Origin: Sediminibacillus albus
GTDB taxonomy: Bacteria > Bacillota > Bacilli > Bacillales > Amphibacillaceae
Reading direction: 5' to 3'
Length of the DNA: 64,000 nt
Assembly: GCF_900101125.1 (NCBI RefSeq)
Contig: NZ_FNFL01000006.1
Location: forward strand, 142,905 to 206,904
The notes beneath the pieces were generated by a model. That model had not been told where the DNA came from. It searched no databases and worked only from the letters and a program-made list of their open reading frames with translations. Shown in pieces: positions 35,304 through 44,595 of this stretch. The translations under genes and the position numbers were made by a program. Numbering within the stretch: position 1 is the stretch's first letter; each line of letters starts with the position of its first letter.

Positions 35304-35726
35304 TTATAAGTTCTTTGGATTGTTGCTTTTTCTCTGCTTCCATAAATTCATTACTACGGTTCCCCAGTTCATTGCTTGTGCGGTTGTTTCTTTATTTTGT
35401 TCCGCCACTACTGTAACTTTATTGGAAACAGAACGAATAGAACTGTTGAATTCCTTTACTGATTCGCCTATCCCTTTTATTCCATCGACAAGCGTATTTA
35501 GTTTTTGCGATTTATCATTGATATCTTCTGCAAGTTTGTTCGTCTTATTTAGTAAAGCTGTACTTTCTACTGTGATGCCTTCCATTTGTTTTTCCAAGCC
35601 TTCCAATGTAGAGGCTACATCATTTAATGTCCGCTGTGCCGCTTTAAGTACCATCGCTAAATAAACAACTAAGACTGCGAAGGCCACTGCTGCAATGATT
35701 GCAGCAATGTATAGTAAGTTTTCCAT
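35304..35726 (-). CDS. ytxG: DUF948 membrane protein YtxG
   Basis: This 140-residue protein has an N-terminal transmembrane segment (about residues 4-27) and a long coiled-coil-like cytoplasmic region with heptad Leu/Val (LNDVASTLEGLEKQMEG, LNTLVDGIKGIGESVKEF), typical of DUF948. It is a general stress protein in B. subtilis, function unknown. It is the first gene of ytxG-ytxH-ytxJ; I did not identify a convincing sigma-B promoter in the 35727-35950 gap. Confidence 0.9.
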   Translation of the reverse strand: MENLLYIAAIIAAVAFAVLVVYLAMVLKAAQRTLNDVASTLEGLEKQMEGITVESTALLNKTNKLAEDINDKSQKLNTLVDGIKGIGESVKEFNSSIRSVSNKVTVVAEQNKETTAQAMNWGTVVMNLWKQRKSNNPKNL

Positions 35727-35950
35727 TTTCTATCAACAACTCCTTTTTTATGTATTTAGAAATGCTTACTGGGATTAGGAAAACATTTTAAAGATACCGT
35801 TATAAACGATATTCATTTCCTTATACGGAATCAATATTCCCTGTACACATAAAACTAAACTTCTCCATAAGTTTACTATTATGGTTGCCCACTTTCAAAG
35901 TATTTACTATTGGAATCGCTCACTGTCTGATTTTTCAAGGCTTGCCAATC

Positions 35951-35984
35951 AAAAAAAGAGGATCGTCCTGGACTCTCCTCTTTC
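35951..35984 (-). terminator. terminator of murC
   Basis: AAGAGGA / TCCTCTT stem followed on the minus strand by TTTTTGATT. Confidence 0.8.
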
Positions 35985-36033
35985 CATACTTCTATATGTT
36001 TGATGAAATAACCTTCATTTTGCAATTAATTAA

Positions 36034-37338
36034 TCAATCCGCCAGTTTCAACTTCTCCTCATAAGCTTTCTGGAATTTCTGGATATCGCCGGCTCCCATA
36101 AATATAAGAACACTGTCTTGGTATTGCTTAAGAACTTCCGTTTGGTCAATTTCTAGAAGACTAGAATGATCGATTAAATGAATCAAGTCATTTATTGTTA
36201 AATTGCCATTATCTTCTCGTGCCGAACCAAATATATCACAAAGGAATACTTTGTCTGCAAGTTTTAAACTGTCTGCAAATTCCTTAAGGAACGTTTGGGT
36301 CCGCGAATAAGTATGTGGCTGAAAAATGGCAACAATCGATTTCTCAGGGTATTTTTTTCTTGCTGAATCGATGGTAGCCTCTATTTCTTTCGGATGGTGT
36401 GCATAATCATCGACTAACACTTGGCGGCCGGCTTGTTTTTCCGTAAACCTGCGCTTTACACCACCAAAAGTGCTTATTTTCTTTATGTCCTCGGATTTCA
36501 TATCTTCGTAATGGCATAGGGCTATCACACTTAGCGCATTTAGCACATTATGGTTTCCGTAGGTTGGAATGGTGAATGTATCATAAAAGGTGTTCCTTAC
36601 AAAAACATCGAAAGACGTCCCATGCTCGCTTTCTACAATGTTTTGCGCTTGAAAATCGTTCGATTCCGAAAAACCGTAATACATTACCGGAACTTTTGCA
36701 TGGAGTTTCTGTAGATACTCATCGTCTCCACAGGCAATAATCCCCTTTTTTACTTGCAGAGCCATTTCCTGAAAGGCATCCACTACATCATCTATGCTTT
36801 GAAAATAATCAGGATGGTCAAAATCGACATTAGTCATAATAGCATAGTCCGGTTCGTAAGCAAGAAAATGCCGTCTGTATTCACAGGCTTCAAAAGCAAA
36901 ATACTTACTGTCTGCATGTCCCATTCCCGATCCATCTCCGATTAAATAGGAGATTGGATAAGCCTCTTTCAGCACATGAGCAAGCAAACCGGATGTTGAT
37001 GTCTTCCCGTGCGCTCCAGTTACAGCAATGCTAGTGTACTGCTTTAACCATTCACCTAGAAAGTCATGGTATCTATAATATGTCAATCCAAGGCGCTTAG
37101 CCTCCTGGATTTCTTCATGTTCATCATTAAAAGCATTTCCTGCGATAATAGTAAGCCCTTCTTTTATATTATCCTTTGAAAAAGGAAAGATAGGGATATT
37201 TTTTTTCTCCAAGGCGTCCTGGGTAAAAAACCGCTTTTCCACATCAGACCCCTGAACAGTTTCTCCTGAGTCACTAAGGATTTGCGCCAAAGCACTCATC
37301 CCTGTTCCCTTTATACCAATAAAATGGTAAGTTGTCAT
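36034..37338 (-). CDS. murC: UDP-N-acetylmuramate--L-alanine ligase
   Basis: MurC adds L-alanine to UDP-MurNAc, the first amino acid of the peptidoglycan stem peptide, in the cytosol. The 434-residue protein has the N-terminal nucleotide-binding fold ([17 protein letters not shown]), the central ATP-binding motif [12 protein letters not shown] (about residues 107-118), the conserved [12 protein letters not shown] and the C-terminal ligase domain ([11 protein letters not shown]). The ATG start follows GGAGG. ytxG lies downstream, as in B. subtilis, but pncB separates murC from sftA here. Confidence 0.97.
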   Translation of the reverse strand: MTTYHFIGIKGTGMSALAQILSDSGETVQGSDVEKRFFTQDALEKKNIPIFPFSKDNIKEGLTIIAGNAFNDEHEEIQEAKRLGLTYYRYHDFLGEWLKQYTSIAVTGAHGKTSTSGLLAHVLKEAYPISYLIGDGSGMGHADSKYFAFEACEYRRHFLAYEPDYAIMTNVDFDHPDYFQSIDDVVDAFQEMALQVKKGIIACGDDEYLQKLHAKVPVMYYGFSESNDFQAQNIVESEHGTSFDVFVRNTFYDTFTIPTYGNHNVLNALSVIALCHYEDMKSEDIKKISTFGGVKRRFTEKQAGRQVLVDDYAHHPKEIEATIDSARKKYPEKSIVAIFQPHTYSRTQTFLKEFADSLKLADKVFLCDIFGSAREDNGNLTINDLIHLIDHSSLLEIDQTEVLKQYQDSVLIFMGAGDIQKFQKAYEEKLKLAD

Positions 37339-37471
37339 AAAACAGAACCTCCATAATTTTATCTCTTTATGTACTTTTACATGTTAGCACAGCCTGCTTA
37401 CAACATTGTAACCAATTGATGGCTAATCAATAAAAAAGATTTTCCCGAATTTATTTTTTTCAAACTTATGC

Positions 37472-38584
37472 TTAGTTTCCACCGTGATATTCTACTTTTT
37501 CCAAGCGTGGATTTGGCCGGTAACGTCTGCCTTCCTTTGCTTGCGGCTTTCCATTGAGAAGCACATTATCCCCCGTAAAGCCGATATTGATTTTAAGCAG
37601 ACTTCCGCCTATGCCGTACATATCAACGGGTACTTTCTGTTCCTCAAATTCCTTGATCCGCTTTTCAGTGAAACCCCCGCTGACGATAATTTTAACGTGC
37701 GAAAAACCTTCATCGTCTAATGAGCGCCTTAAAGCGAATATTAACTCAGGATTTACACCTCTTGGATCAAAGGTGCCCATAAGATGTTGATTCCTATGGA
37801 AATATTTATCGACAAGTGTGCGGGAAGTGTCTACCCTGACTCCCTTCAATTTATCGCCGAATTCCCGGGCGACTCTCAAAGAATCAGTGATGACATCATT
37901 GTTATAGTCAACCAACGCCATCAACTCATCTTCCGGATATAAATCATAATAAGCTTTAGTGGCTTTAACAATATCCCCTTCAAACATTTGAATCATCGCA
38001 TGCGGCATCGTACCCATGCCTTTTTTTCCCCACCATTCATTCATGGCATGGGTAGCCTGGGCGGTTGAGCCACCGATAAATGCTGCATAGCCGTCGCCTG
38101 CCTGCTGTGTGAAATGATCATCACGGTCACCCATAAAAATGACTGGTTTTTGTTTTCCAGAGGTTCTAGCAGCTTTTACCACATTATATACATTCGTAGC
38201 CACCGATGTTCTTCGCGCTAGTATCCCGTCAATAATTCCTTCAAGATAGCCAAAATACTGGTAAGGCCCTGATACTGTTAAAACCGATTCAAATGGACTA
38301 ATCTTATCTCCATCTTTTAGTGAATGGATTTCCAGCTCTTCAGGATGGTCTGCGAATGTATGAAGCAAAGCGATCGCTTCATCTGAACCGCATAATACTG
38401 CATGTTCTTTCTGAAAAAACTGCATAGTTATGTAATTATCTGGCACTTTTTTCTCAGCAATCTCTCTCGTCTTTAAAAAATAAACAGCTGAAAACCAGCC
38501 TTCCCTTACTCTTTCATCAAATTTAAATGTTTTATTGGTTAAACGGCTGATTTCGCCATTTAGTTTTTGTGTAATTTCCTTCAT
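37472..38584 (-). CDS. pncB: nicotinate phosphoribosyltransferase
   Basis: The enzyme joins nicotinate to PRPP to give nicotinate mononucleotide in NAD salvage. The 370-residue protein shows the family's substrate-binding segments (RTSVATNVYNVV, VDYNNDVITDSLRVA, GVRVDTSRTL) and the phosphate-binding GGFTEKRIKEFE and YGIGGSLL near the C-terminus. It is shorter than the E. coli-type enzyme (about 400) and resembles the Firmicute quinolinate-PRTase-like group. I chose ATG 38584, 9 bases after AAGGAG, over a TTG two codons upstream. It is placed between murC and sftA, unlike B. subtilis. Confidence 0.9.
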   Translation of the reverse strand: MKEITQKLNGEISRLTNKTFKFDERVREGWFSAVYFLKTREIAEKKVPDNYITMQFFQKEHAVLCGSDEAIALLHTFADHPEELEIHSLKDGDKISPFESVLTVSGPYQYFGYLEGIIDGILARRTSVATNVYNVVKAARTSGKQKPVIFMGDRDDHFTQQAGDGYAAFIGGSTAQATHAMNEWWGKKGMGTMPHAMIQMFEGDIVKATKAYYDLYPEDELMALVDYNNDVITDSLRVAREFGDKLKGVRVDTSRTLVDKYFHRNQHLMGTFDPRGVNPELIFALRRSLDDEGFSHVKIIVSGGFTEKRIKEFEEQKVPVDMYGIGGSLLKINIGFTGDNVLLNGKPQAKEGRRYRPNPRLEKVEYHGGN

Positions 38585-38831
38585 TATCAATTACTCCTTA
38601 GAGATGGTGAATTTCTATGATAATTGCTCATTCTCTATCATATAAGATGCTGAGGCTAAGGACAAGTTATTTCGTTTTTTAAAATGTACCTGGCAAAAGC
38701 TGAAAAATTACACAGATATACAGTGGTAAAGGAAAGCCAATAATCTATGGCGATCACTACTGCATCCATCATTTTGCTCAGAAAGCTTTAACCTTTTCTT
38801 AAAATATTCCCTATTTTGTATCTCATGAAGT

Positions 38832-38868
38832 AAAAACCCCCTGCCCCTATTATTAAGGGCAAGGGGGA
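38832..38868 (-). terminator. terminator of sftA
   Basis: CCCCCTTGCCC / GGGGCAGGGGG stem followed on the minus strand by TTTTTACTT. Confidence 0.85.
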
Positions 38869-38879
38869 GACATTTCTCC

Positions 38880-41210
38880 TCAATCAGCCAGCTGTGAGCT
38901 GCTGACCAGTATGTCCCTTGGCTTGCTTCCCTTTTGTTCTGATATAATTCCTTTCGCTTCCATTAAATCAATCAGTCTGGCTGCACGGTTATAGCCGATT
39001 TTAAATCTTCGCTGCAGTAAAGAGGCGCTTGCTCCGTTTTGGTGAAGCACAAATTCAACAGCTTCCGCATATAATTGATCTTCCTCTTCTTCTATTGTTG
39101 CCTGGCTTAGCAGTTGCTCTTGTTCAAAAAGATACTGGGGCGGGGCGATTTTTTTGACATGATTCGTAACGCGTTCGATTTCATCGTCAGAAACAAATGC
39201 ACCTTGAATCCGTATTGATTGGCCCGATCCATTTTCCATAAACAACATGTCGCCTTTGCCAAGCAGCTTTTCTGCTCCATTAGTATCGATGATTGTCCGC
39301 GAATCCACTTGGGAGGAAACACTGAAAGCGATCCGGGTAGGGATATTAGCTTTAATTAACCCCGTTATAACATCGACCGATGGCCGCTGGGTTGCTAATA
39401 ACAAATGAATACCGCAAGCTCTCGCCTTTTGGGCTATACGGCAAATGGAATCCTCCACGTCCTGCGGGGAAACCATCATTAAGTCAGCTAATTCATCAAT
39501 CACGATGACAAGGTAAGGCAAGTGTTCATCAGCACGCTGCTGTTGTTTCATTTTTTGATTATACCGTTCAACATCTCTTACGCCTTCTTTGACAAATTTT
39601 TCATAACGTTCTTCCATTTCTCCGACTGCCCATTTCAAGGCTGAAGTAGCAGCCTTAACATCTGTGATTACCGGTGAGACTAAATGGGGAAGCCCATTAT
39701 AAGGGGCAAGTTCAACCATTTTTGGATCAATTAATAAAAATCTTACATCCTTATGACTTGCTTTATAAAGCAAGCTAATCAAAATGGTATTAATGCATAC
39801 ACTCTTACCTGAACCAGTAGCCCCTGCAATCAGACCATGCGGCATTTTTTGCAAATTAGTAACGATTGGCTTTCCAGCAATGTCCAATCCCAGCGCCACG
39901 CTTAATGGCGATTCCGCATGCATGAATTGGCCGGCAGCAAAGATTTCCTGCAAGCCAACTGCCTGAGAAACTGGATTAGGCACTTCAATGCCAATCGCAT
40001 TTTTTCCGGGGATTGGGGCTTCCATCCGGATATCCCTTGCCGCCATATTCAATTTAATATCGTCGCTTAAGTTTTTGATTTTACTCACTTTCACCCCTAA
40101 TTCCGGCTGAACTTCAAAACGGGTGACAGAAGGACCGCTCATAGCATTGACTACCTTTGCTTTCACATTAAAGTGAGCTAACGTCATTTCCAGCAGTTCA
40201 ATTTGTTCATCTACCCATTCACGGTCATCCTTTGACTTTGATATAGGATCGTTTAGTAGATGAGCCGGAGGAATCGTTGATTTCTTTGAAGCAGGCTGCT
40301 CTCTTCTTTGCAGTTGGCTCCGTTTATCCCTGGGTGTCATAATAACATTAAAAGGAGAACGAGACCTGCTTCTTTCCTGTCTGCGGGAAGCTGGTTCCGA
40401 TTGAAGCTCTCCATCTTCCGTCGGTTTCATCTCAGCATACTGGTTGTTTTCCTGGCTGTCTGGAAGTTCTTCTTCACTATTTTCCTGTGCTTCCTCCGGT
40501 TTTGGCAATACGCTTTCCGGTTCTTCCATTTCGCCTTCTTCCATAGGATGGTCTTCCGTTAGTGTTGACCCATTTGTTCCGAAGTCCGTTTTTTGAGTTT
40601 CATAGAAATGGAAATCATCTTCTGTTTGACTAGCGGCAGATTCCTCCATATGCTCCGGCTCATGCTGAAAAGGACTATCCTCTTGATCGCTATATTCATT
40701 GGTAACAGCAGGCTGGAGCGCCTGTCTTACTATTTCCTCGTCTGGTACTGGAGTGCCTCTATCTTTACGTAAATAAGTTGGAATTCCATGCTCCTGCTCC
40801 TGTTCCTTTCTTTTCGATTGGCGGAAGCCATATATAGGAGAAGGTACTTCCGTCGGCTTGAATGGCTGTTTGTTTTGTTTTTGATAGGGCGGCTGTTGAT
40901 TAAATTGATTTTTATCTTTCTGCGTCTGTTCCTTTTTTAGTTGTTCATTGCCCGCTCTATTATTCGTTTTTGCGCTTCTTCTTTCATATGCTGGCATTTG
41001 ATTCCTGTCAGCCTCTGACACATCCGGAATCACCGGGAATTTAAAAGACTTTTCTTTTGGATATTGGTAGGAGACACGTGTATGTACACTACTTTGTCTG
41101 TCTTGTTCATGCTCGTCATGCTGTTGGTGTAATTCATCAATATTCTCTGGCTCTTCATTGGCCATCAGCTGTTTTATTCTTCTTTTAAATTGCTCCCACA
41201 TATTATTCAC
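38880..41210 (-). CDS. sftA: septum-associated DNA translocase SftA (FtsK/SpoIIIE family)
   Basis: SftA is a soluble DNA translocase recruited to the septum to move DNA away from the closing division site. Residues about 1-300 are a polar, Gln/Glu/Lys-rich low-complexity linker without transmembrane helices, which separates it from SpoIIIE. The motor domain follows with Walker A GATGSGKSV (about 462-470) and Walker B LVIVIDELADLM, then a C-terminal gamma winged helix (LLQRRFKIGYNRAARLIDLM). I chose GTG 41210, 8 bases after AAGG; an ATG three codons in is too far from it. It corresponds to B. subtilis ytpT/sftA. Confidence 0.94.
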   Translation of the reverse strand: MNNMWEQFKRRIKQLMANEEPENIDELHQQHDEHEQDRQSSVHTRVSYQYPKEKSFKFPVIPDVSEADRNQMPAYERRSAKTNNRAGNEQLKKEQTQKDKNQFNQQPPYQKQNKQPFKPTEVPSPIYGFRQSKRKEQEQEHGIPTYLRKDRGTPVPDEEIVRQALQPAVTNEYSDQEDSPFQHEPEHMEESAASQTEDDFHFYETQKTDFGTNGSTLTEDHPMEEGEMEEPESVLPKPEEAQENSEEELPDSQENNQYAEMKPTEDGELQSEPASRRQERSRSRSPFNVIMTPRDKRSQLQRREQPASKKSTIPPAHLLNDPISKSKDDREWVDEQIELLEMTLAHFNVKAKVVNAMSGPSVTRFEVQPELGVKVSKIKNLSDDIKLNMAARDIRMEAPIPGKNAIGIEVPNPVSQAVGLQEIFAAGQFMHAESPLSVALGLDIAGKPIVTNLQKMPHGLIAGATGSGKSVCINTILISLLYKASHKDVRFLLIDPKMVELAPYNGLPHLVSPVITDVKAATSALKWAVGEMEERYEKFVKEGVRDVERYNQKMKQQQRADEHLPYLVIVIDELADLMMVSPQDVEDSICRIAQKARACGIHLLLATQRPSVDVITGLIKANIPTRIAFSVSSQVDSRTIIDTNGAEKLLGKGDMLFMENGSGQSIRIQGAFVSDDEIERVTNHVKKIAPPQYLFEQEQLLSQATIEEEEDQLYAEAVEFVLHQNGASASLLQRRFKIGYNRAARLIDLMEAKGIISEQKGSKPRDILVSSSQLAD

Positions 41211-41297
41211 TCTTTCTTCCTTCAATAGTTACTACCTTATTTTATCAGTTTTCTTAATGAAAATGGATAAATAATAAGAATCAAATTTGGTATAAAC

Positions 41298-41337
41298 GAA
41301 AAAACCTTTGCTGCATCAGAAAGCGGCAAAGGTTTTG
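41298..41337 (-). terminator. terminator of ytpR
   Basis: AAAACCTTTGCCGC / GCAGCAAAGGTTTT stem (one mismatch) with a T-run on the minus strand. Confidence 0.8.
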
Positions 41338-41348
41338 ATGAATCACTT

Positions 41349-41954
41349 TTAAAAATCAAATGCTTGTCCAGTTCGATAACTGTCATCAAGCACATAAATA
41401 CCTTTTTCTTTTGGGGCATCAGGTAATCCCAATTCTTTTTGGGAACAAATCATCCCAAAGGAATCGACACCCCGCAGCTGAGTAGGTTTAATTTCCATCC
41501 CGCTCGGCATGACAGCCCCCACTTTTGCTACGACCACTTTTTGGTCTTTATCTATATTAGGTGCTCCACAAACAATCTGTAATGTTTCGTCTCCAGTATC
41601 AACTGTGCAAACACTCAATTTATCTGCGTTTTCGTGAGGCTGTTTGTCCTTAACAAATCCAACAACAAACTTAGGGGTTAAATCGACATCGAATGCTTCA
41701 TTCAGACCATTGGCCGAAAAAACATCTTGTATTTTGGCTGCCAATTTTTCTGATAAAGATATCTTTCCCGTTTCCGCTATGGCAAGCTGGCTGGCCGCAT
41801 TAAATATATTATAGCCTAGTACAGCCCCGTTATGCTCATCCGTGATTTTTACAACATTATTAAATTTTTCATGGTTTATGGCATTGCGATCTCCTTGTTT
41901 AATAGGGATGATCAGTACATCGCCAACTCCTTCAGGATTATAAAACACATCCAT
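41349..41954 (-). CDS. ytpR: tRNA-binding-domain protein YtpR
   Basis: This 201-residue protein has an N-terminal conserved region ([17 protein letters not shown]) and a C-terminal OB-fold tRNA-binding domain of the EMAP/Arc1p type ([22 protein letters not shown], from about residue 98; [23 protein letters not shown]). It looks like a stand-alone version of the N-terminal extension of PheT; its role is not established. The start is ATG. It lies between sftA and ytpQ with short spacing, as in B. subtilis ytpPQRT. Confidence 0.93.
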   Translation of the reverse strand: MDVFYNPEGVGDVLIIPIKQGDRNAINHEKFNNVVKITDEHNGAVLGYNIFNAASQLAIAETGKISLSEKLAAKIQDVFSANGLNEAFDVDLTPKFVVGFVKDKQPHENADKLSVCTVDTGDETLQIVCGAPNIDKDQKVVVAKVGAVMPSGMEIKPTQLRGVDSFGMICSQKELGLPDAPKEKGIYVLDDSYRTGQAFDF

Positions 41955-41981
41955 TTATTATTCATCCTCTCTCGTATTATT

Positions 41982-42785
41982 CTATTTTTCCGGGCGGTTT
42001 TTCGCTAGAATAAACACCGGTTCTAAGTGCTTGTCCTCGTAAAGGAAAGGCAATGAAGTAATCGGCACTCTTCCTTCTGCAAAGAATTTCATGGTCATTT
42101 GCGCTAAAATATCATAACCCATTTTATTTTGAATGTCAGCAAAAATCAGGACATCCTGGTGTGGAACAGCGACAGCTAGCTCCCCTTTGCTGTTTGCTTT
42201 CATCTCTTCCATTAATGATTCATTTAAAATTCTGCTCGCATCATAGCCATCCTGGGCGGCCATAAAGTAAAAGTCATTATCGGCAACCTTATCGTGCTTT
42301 AAATCTCTGGAAAGAGAACGTACATTAAACGACGATACTTCCTCTATCCTTTCTTTGGTCCAGCTTTCTTTTTCCAGCATTTCCTCATCTATCAACTGAT
42401 AGGAATTACCCAAATCGAGAGCGTAGTAAATCCGGGTCTCTGCCGTATGTTCCGACCAAACCATCATTTTGCCTGACTTGGTCTTTTTCGGAAATGAAGT
42501 TGCACGAATCACAGGAAAAATATTTTTCTCTTTTCCGGTCAATTGATTCGTTTGATTCATTATACGTAAAGCCTCGCCAATATGATCTTCCAGCTCGTCA
42601 AGGGCCTCCTCCCCTCTGCGTTCGAATTTAGCAATAATATTTGGGATGGTGACAGTAATCCCCTGTCGAGAATGCTTCCACTCTATTCGAAAAGTATCTT
42701 TATCTCTGTTAAAGGAGGTATTCCACTCCGGATGGTTCAGTCTATCTTCCAATTTCTTTTTCATCTTTATGCTCGTCATTCTCAT
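41982..42785 (-). CDS. ytpQ: DUF1444 family protein YtpQ
   Basis: This 267-residue cytosolic protein of unknown function is close in length to B. subtilis YtpQ. Visible features are an N-terminal MTSIKMKKKLEDRL, a segment about FNRDKDTFRIEWKHSRQG, and a C-terminal FFAEGRVPITSLPFLYEDKHLEPVF. No catalytic motif is recognised. I chose the ATG at 42785 behind AAAGGAGG; the longer upstream frame would contain that ribosome-binding site. It precedes ytpR by 27 bases. Confidence 0.85.
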   Translation of the reverse strand: MRMTSIKMKKKLEDRLNHPEWNTSFNRDKDTFRIEWKHSRQGITVTIPNIIAKFERRGEEALDELEDHIGEALRIMNQTNQLTGKEKNIFPVIRATSFPKKTKSGKMMVWSEHTAETRIYYALDLGNSYQLIDEEMLEKESWTKERIEEVSSFNVRSLSRDLKHDKVADNDFYFMAAQDGYDASRILNESLMEEMKANSKGELAVAVPHQDVLIFADIQNKMGYDILAQMTMKFFAEGRVPITSLPFLYEDKHLEPVFILAKNRPEK

Positions 42786-42918
42786 AATCGTTCCTCCTTT
42801 CGGAAACAAAACCGCTATCAATTATTTTATCATTAAATGGCTTTCCTATAAAAGAAAGTAAACTTTAACGATTTCTGTATGTGCTTTTTCAGAAGTTGCG
42901 GAACACGAATCCAGCCAA

Positions 42919-42992
42919 ATAAAAAAGCTGTACGAACAAACCGCAATCTCACATTGTTTGAGAGAACTGATTGACCGTATCAGCTTTTTAAT
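42919..42992 (-). terminator. terminator of ytpP
   Basis: Minus strand AAAAAGCTG and CAGCTTTTTT pair across a long loop (about 50 bases) and the last arm ends in a T-run. Confidence 0.5.
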
Positions 42993-42993
42993 G

Positions 42994-43314
42994 TCATTTA
43001 GACAATGACGATTTTTCTATAAAATCCTGGATTTCTTCCTTTGTTTTCCGATTTTTGCTGACAAGCCGTCCTGTTTCTTCTCCGTTCTCATAAGCAAGGA
43101 AACTAGGTATACCAAAAATGTCATACGCTGAACAAATATCGAGAAACTTATCTCTGTCGACATAGACAAATGAAAATTGACTGTATTGGTCTTCAAGTTC
43201 TGGAAGTAACGGTTCTATTACCCGGCAGTCGGGGCACCAGTCTGCTGAAAACATAAAGATAGTCTTACCGTTTTTCCATACGGAAAATTCCTGTTCTGTT
43301 TGTAATTCCTTCAT
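42994..43314 (-). CDS. ytpP: thioredoxin-like protein YtpP
   Basis: This 106-residue thioredoxin-fold protein has the dithiol motif WCPDC (C27 and C30) and the conserved cis-proline (FGIPSF). The CPDC motif differs from the CGPC of thioredoxin 1, so a more specialised disulfide exchange role is likely. No signal peptide, so cytosolic. The ATG start follows GGGGG. Position upstream of ytpQ is as in B. subtilis, though a terminator separates the two here. Confidence 0.9.
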   Translation of the reverse strand: MKELQTEQEFSVWKNGKTIFMFSADWCPDCRVIEPLLPELEDQYSQFSFVYVDRDKFLDICSAYDIFGIPSFLAYENGEETGRLVSKNRKTKEEIQDFIEKSSLSK

Positions 43315-43346
43315 AATAACACCCCCTATGTTAGCATAGCATGTTT

Positions 43347-44363
43347 CTATTCATAATCAATTTTCATGTCTCCAGGCTTGATCCATCCCTTTTTTCTTAG
43401 GAACTCGGCAAGCAGCAGACTTATCAACGCCGGTCCAAAAATATGTAAGAAGATAATAATCCAGAAAATTTCAATCGTGAATCCCATCGACTCAAATGTC
43501 ATAATCTGGCCAACGAAGCCAGCAGTCCCCATTCCTGCCCCTGAAGGATTGTTTACTAATTCAAATACAATCGTTGAAAATGGAGCAAGCAAAGCTCCAG
43601 CAATTGTTGGAGGGAGAAGGATGAGAGGATTCTTTATAATATTACCAACTTGAAGCATAGAGGTGCCAATTCCCTGTGCCAAAAGCCCCCCAACACCGTT
43701 GTCTCGATAACTTGCCACAGCAAAGCCTACCATCTGCGCAGCACACCCTACAGTCGCTGCACCAGCAGCAAGTCCTTCCAAGGATAGCATAAGAGCAATT
43801 GCTACACTGGAAATCGGAGCTGTCAGTGCCAATCCCATTAGGACGGCGACAATAACCCCCATAATCAGCGGCTGCTGTTCTGTCGACCAATTGACAACTT
43901 CCCCAAACCATGTCAAAGCTGTTTGGATTGGCGGTCCAATAAATTTGCCAGTATAAAAACCGACTGCAATAGTTAGAAAAGGGGTTAATAAAATATCAAT
44001 TTTGGTTTCTTTATAAACGAGTTTTCCAAACTCAGTAGCTAATAAGGCGGACACATAACTACCTGCCGGCCCGCCCATTTCCGCACCAAAAGCTCCACTG
44101 AATAAAGCTGCAAACACAACTAACGGAGGAGCTTTCAATCCATAAGCAATGGCTGCGCCAATCGCTCCTCCCCATATTTTTGAATCCATCGCAAAGCTGC
44201 CCATTTCGATTAACGATGGGATGTTAAGCTGGTCACCAATTGTATTAATTATCGTGCCGATGATTAATGAAGAAAATAGTCCTAGCGCCATGAAACTTAA
44301 AGCAGTAATAAAATACTCCCTTGCAGAGAGGGTAACCCCTTTTTTTCGCAAAAATGCTTTCAT
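43347..44363 (-). CDS. PTS EIIC-like membrane permease (PTS_EIIC_2 type)
   Basis: This 338-residue polytopic membrane protein has about nine to ten hydrophobic segments and glycine-rich turns (IWGGAIGAAIAYG, GAFGAEMGGPAGSYVSALLATE, LTAPISSVAIALML). It matches the PTS IIC-like group found alone in Firmicutes, without EIIA or EIIB domains or neighbouring PTS genes. Its substrate is unknown and true phosphotransfer coupling is doubtful. The ATG start follows AAAGGAG. It may share a transcript with ytpP, 32 bases downstream. Confidence 0.8.
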   Translation of the reverse strand: MKAFLRKKGVTLSAREYFITALSFMALGLFSSLIIGTIINTIGDQLNIPSLIEMGSFAMDSKIWGGAIGAAIAYGLKAPPLVVFAALFSGAFGAEMGGPAGSYVSALLATEFGKLVYKETKIDILLTPFLTIAVGFYTGKFIGPPIQTALTWFGEVVNWSTEQQPLIMGVIVAVLMGLALTAPISSVAIALMLSLEGLAAGAATVGCAAQMVGFAVASYRDNGVGGLLAQGIGTSMLQVGNIIKNPLILLPPTIAGALLAPFSTIVFELVNNPSGAGMGTAGFVGQIMTFESMGFTIEIFWIIIFLHIFGPALISLLLAEFLRKKGWIKPGDMKIDYE

Positions 44364-44463
44364 GCTACATACTCCTTTAAAAACAGTCTCTTTGCTTCAT
44401 CTTACACAAACCGATTATTGAACTCAATTACTAAATGTTTTTTTAAAATATTCAAAAGATTAA

Positions 44464-44492
44464 TTGTCTTTCTATTCGAATAACTCTATAAT
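44464..44492 (+). promoter_or_regulatory. candidate promoter of the chemoreceptor gene
   Basis: TTGTCT (44464-44469) and TATAAT (44487-44492), spacing 17. No sigma-D type GCCGATAT was seen, which is unusual for a chemoreceptor. Confidence 0.55.
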
Positions 44493-44595
44493 TATTACAT
44501 ATAGTAGAACTTCTTTCCTCCTGCCTTGTACCTATGCAGGATAGGAGTTTTACCCTATGCCATTAAAACTTAGAATAACAAAAGGGGGCTTTTTT

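Noticed and set aside
43347..44363. Complete PTS sugar uptake locus
   Set aside because: Only an EIIC-like protein is present; no EIIA, EIIB or regulator genes adjoin it.
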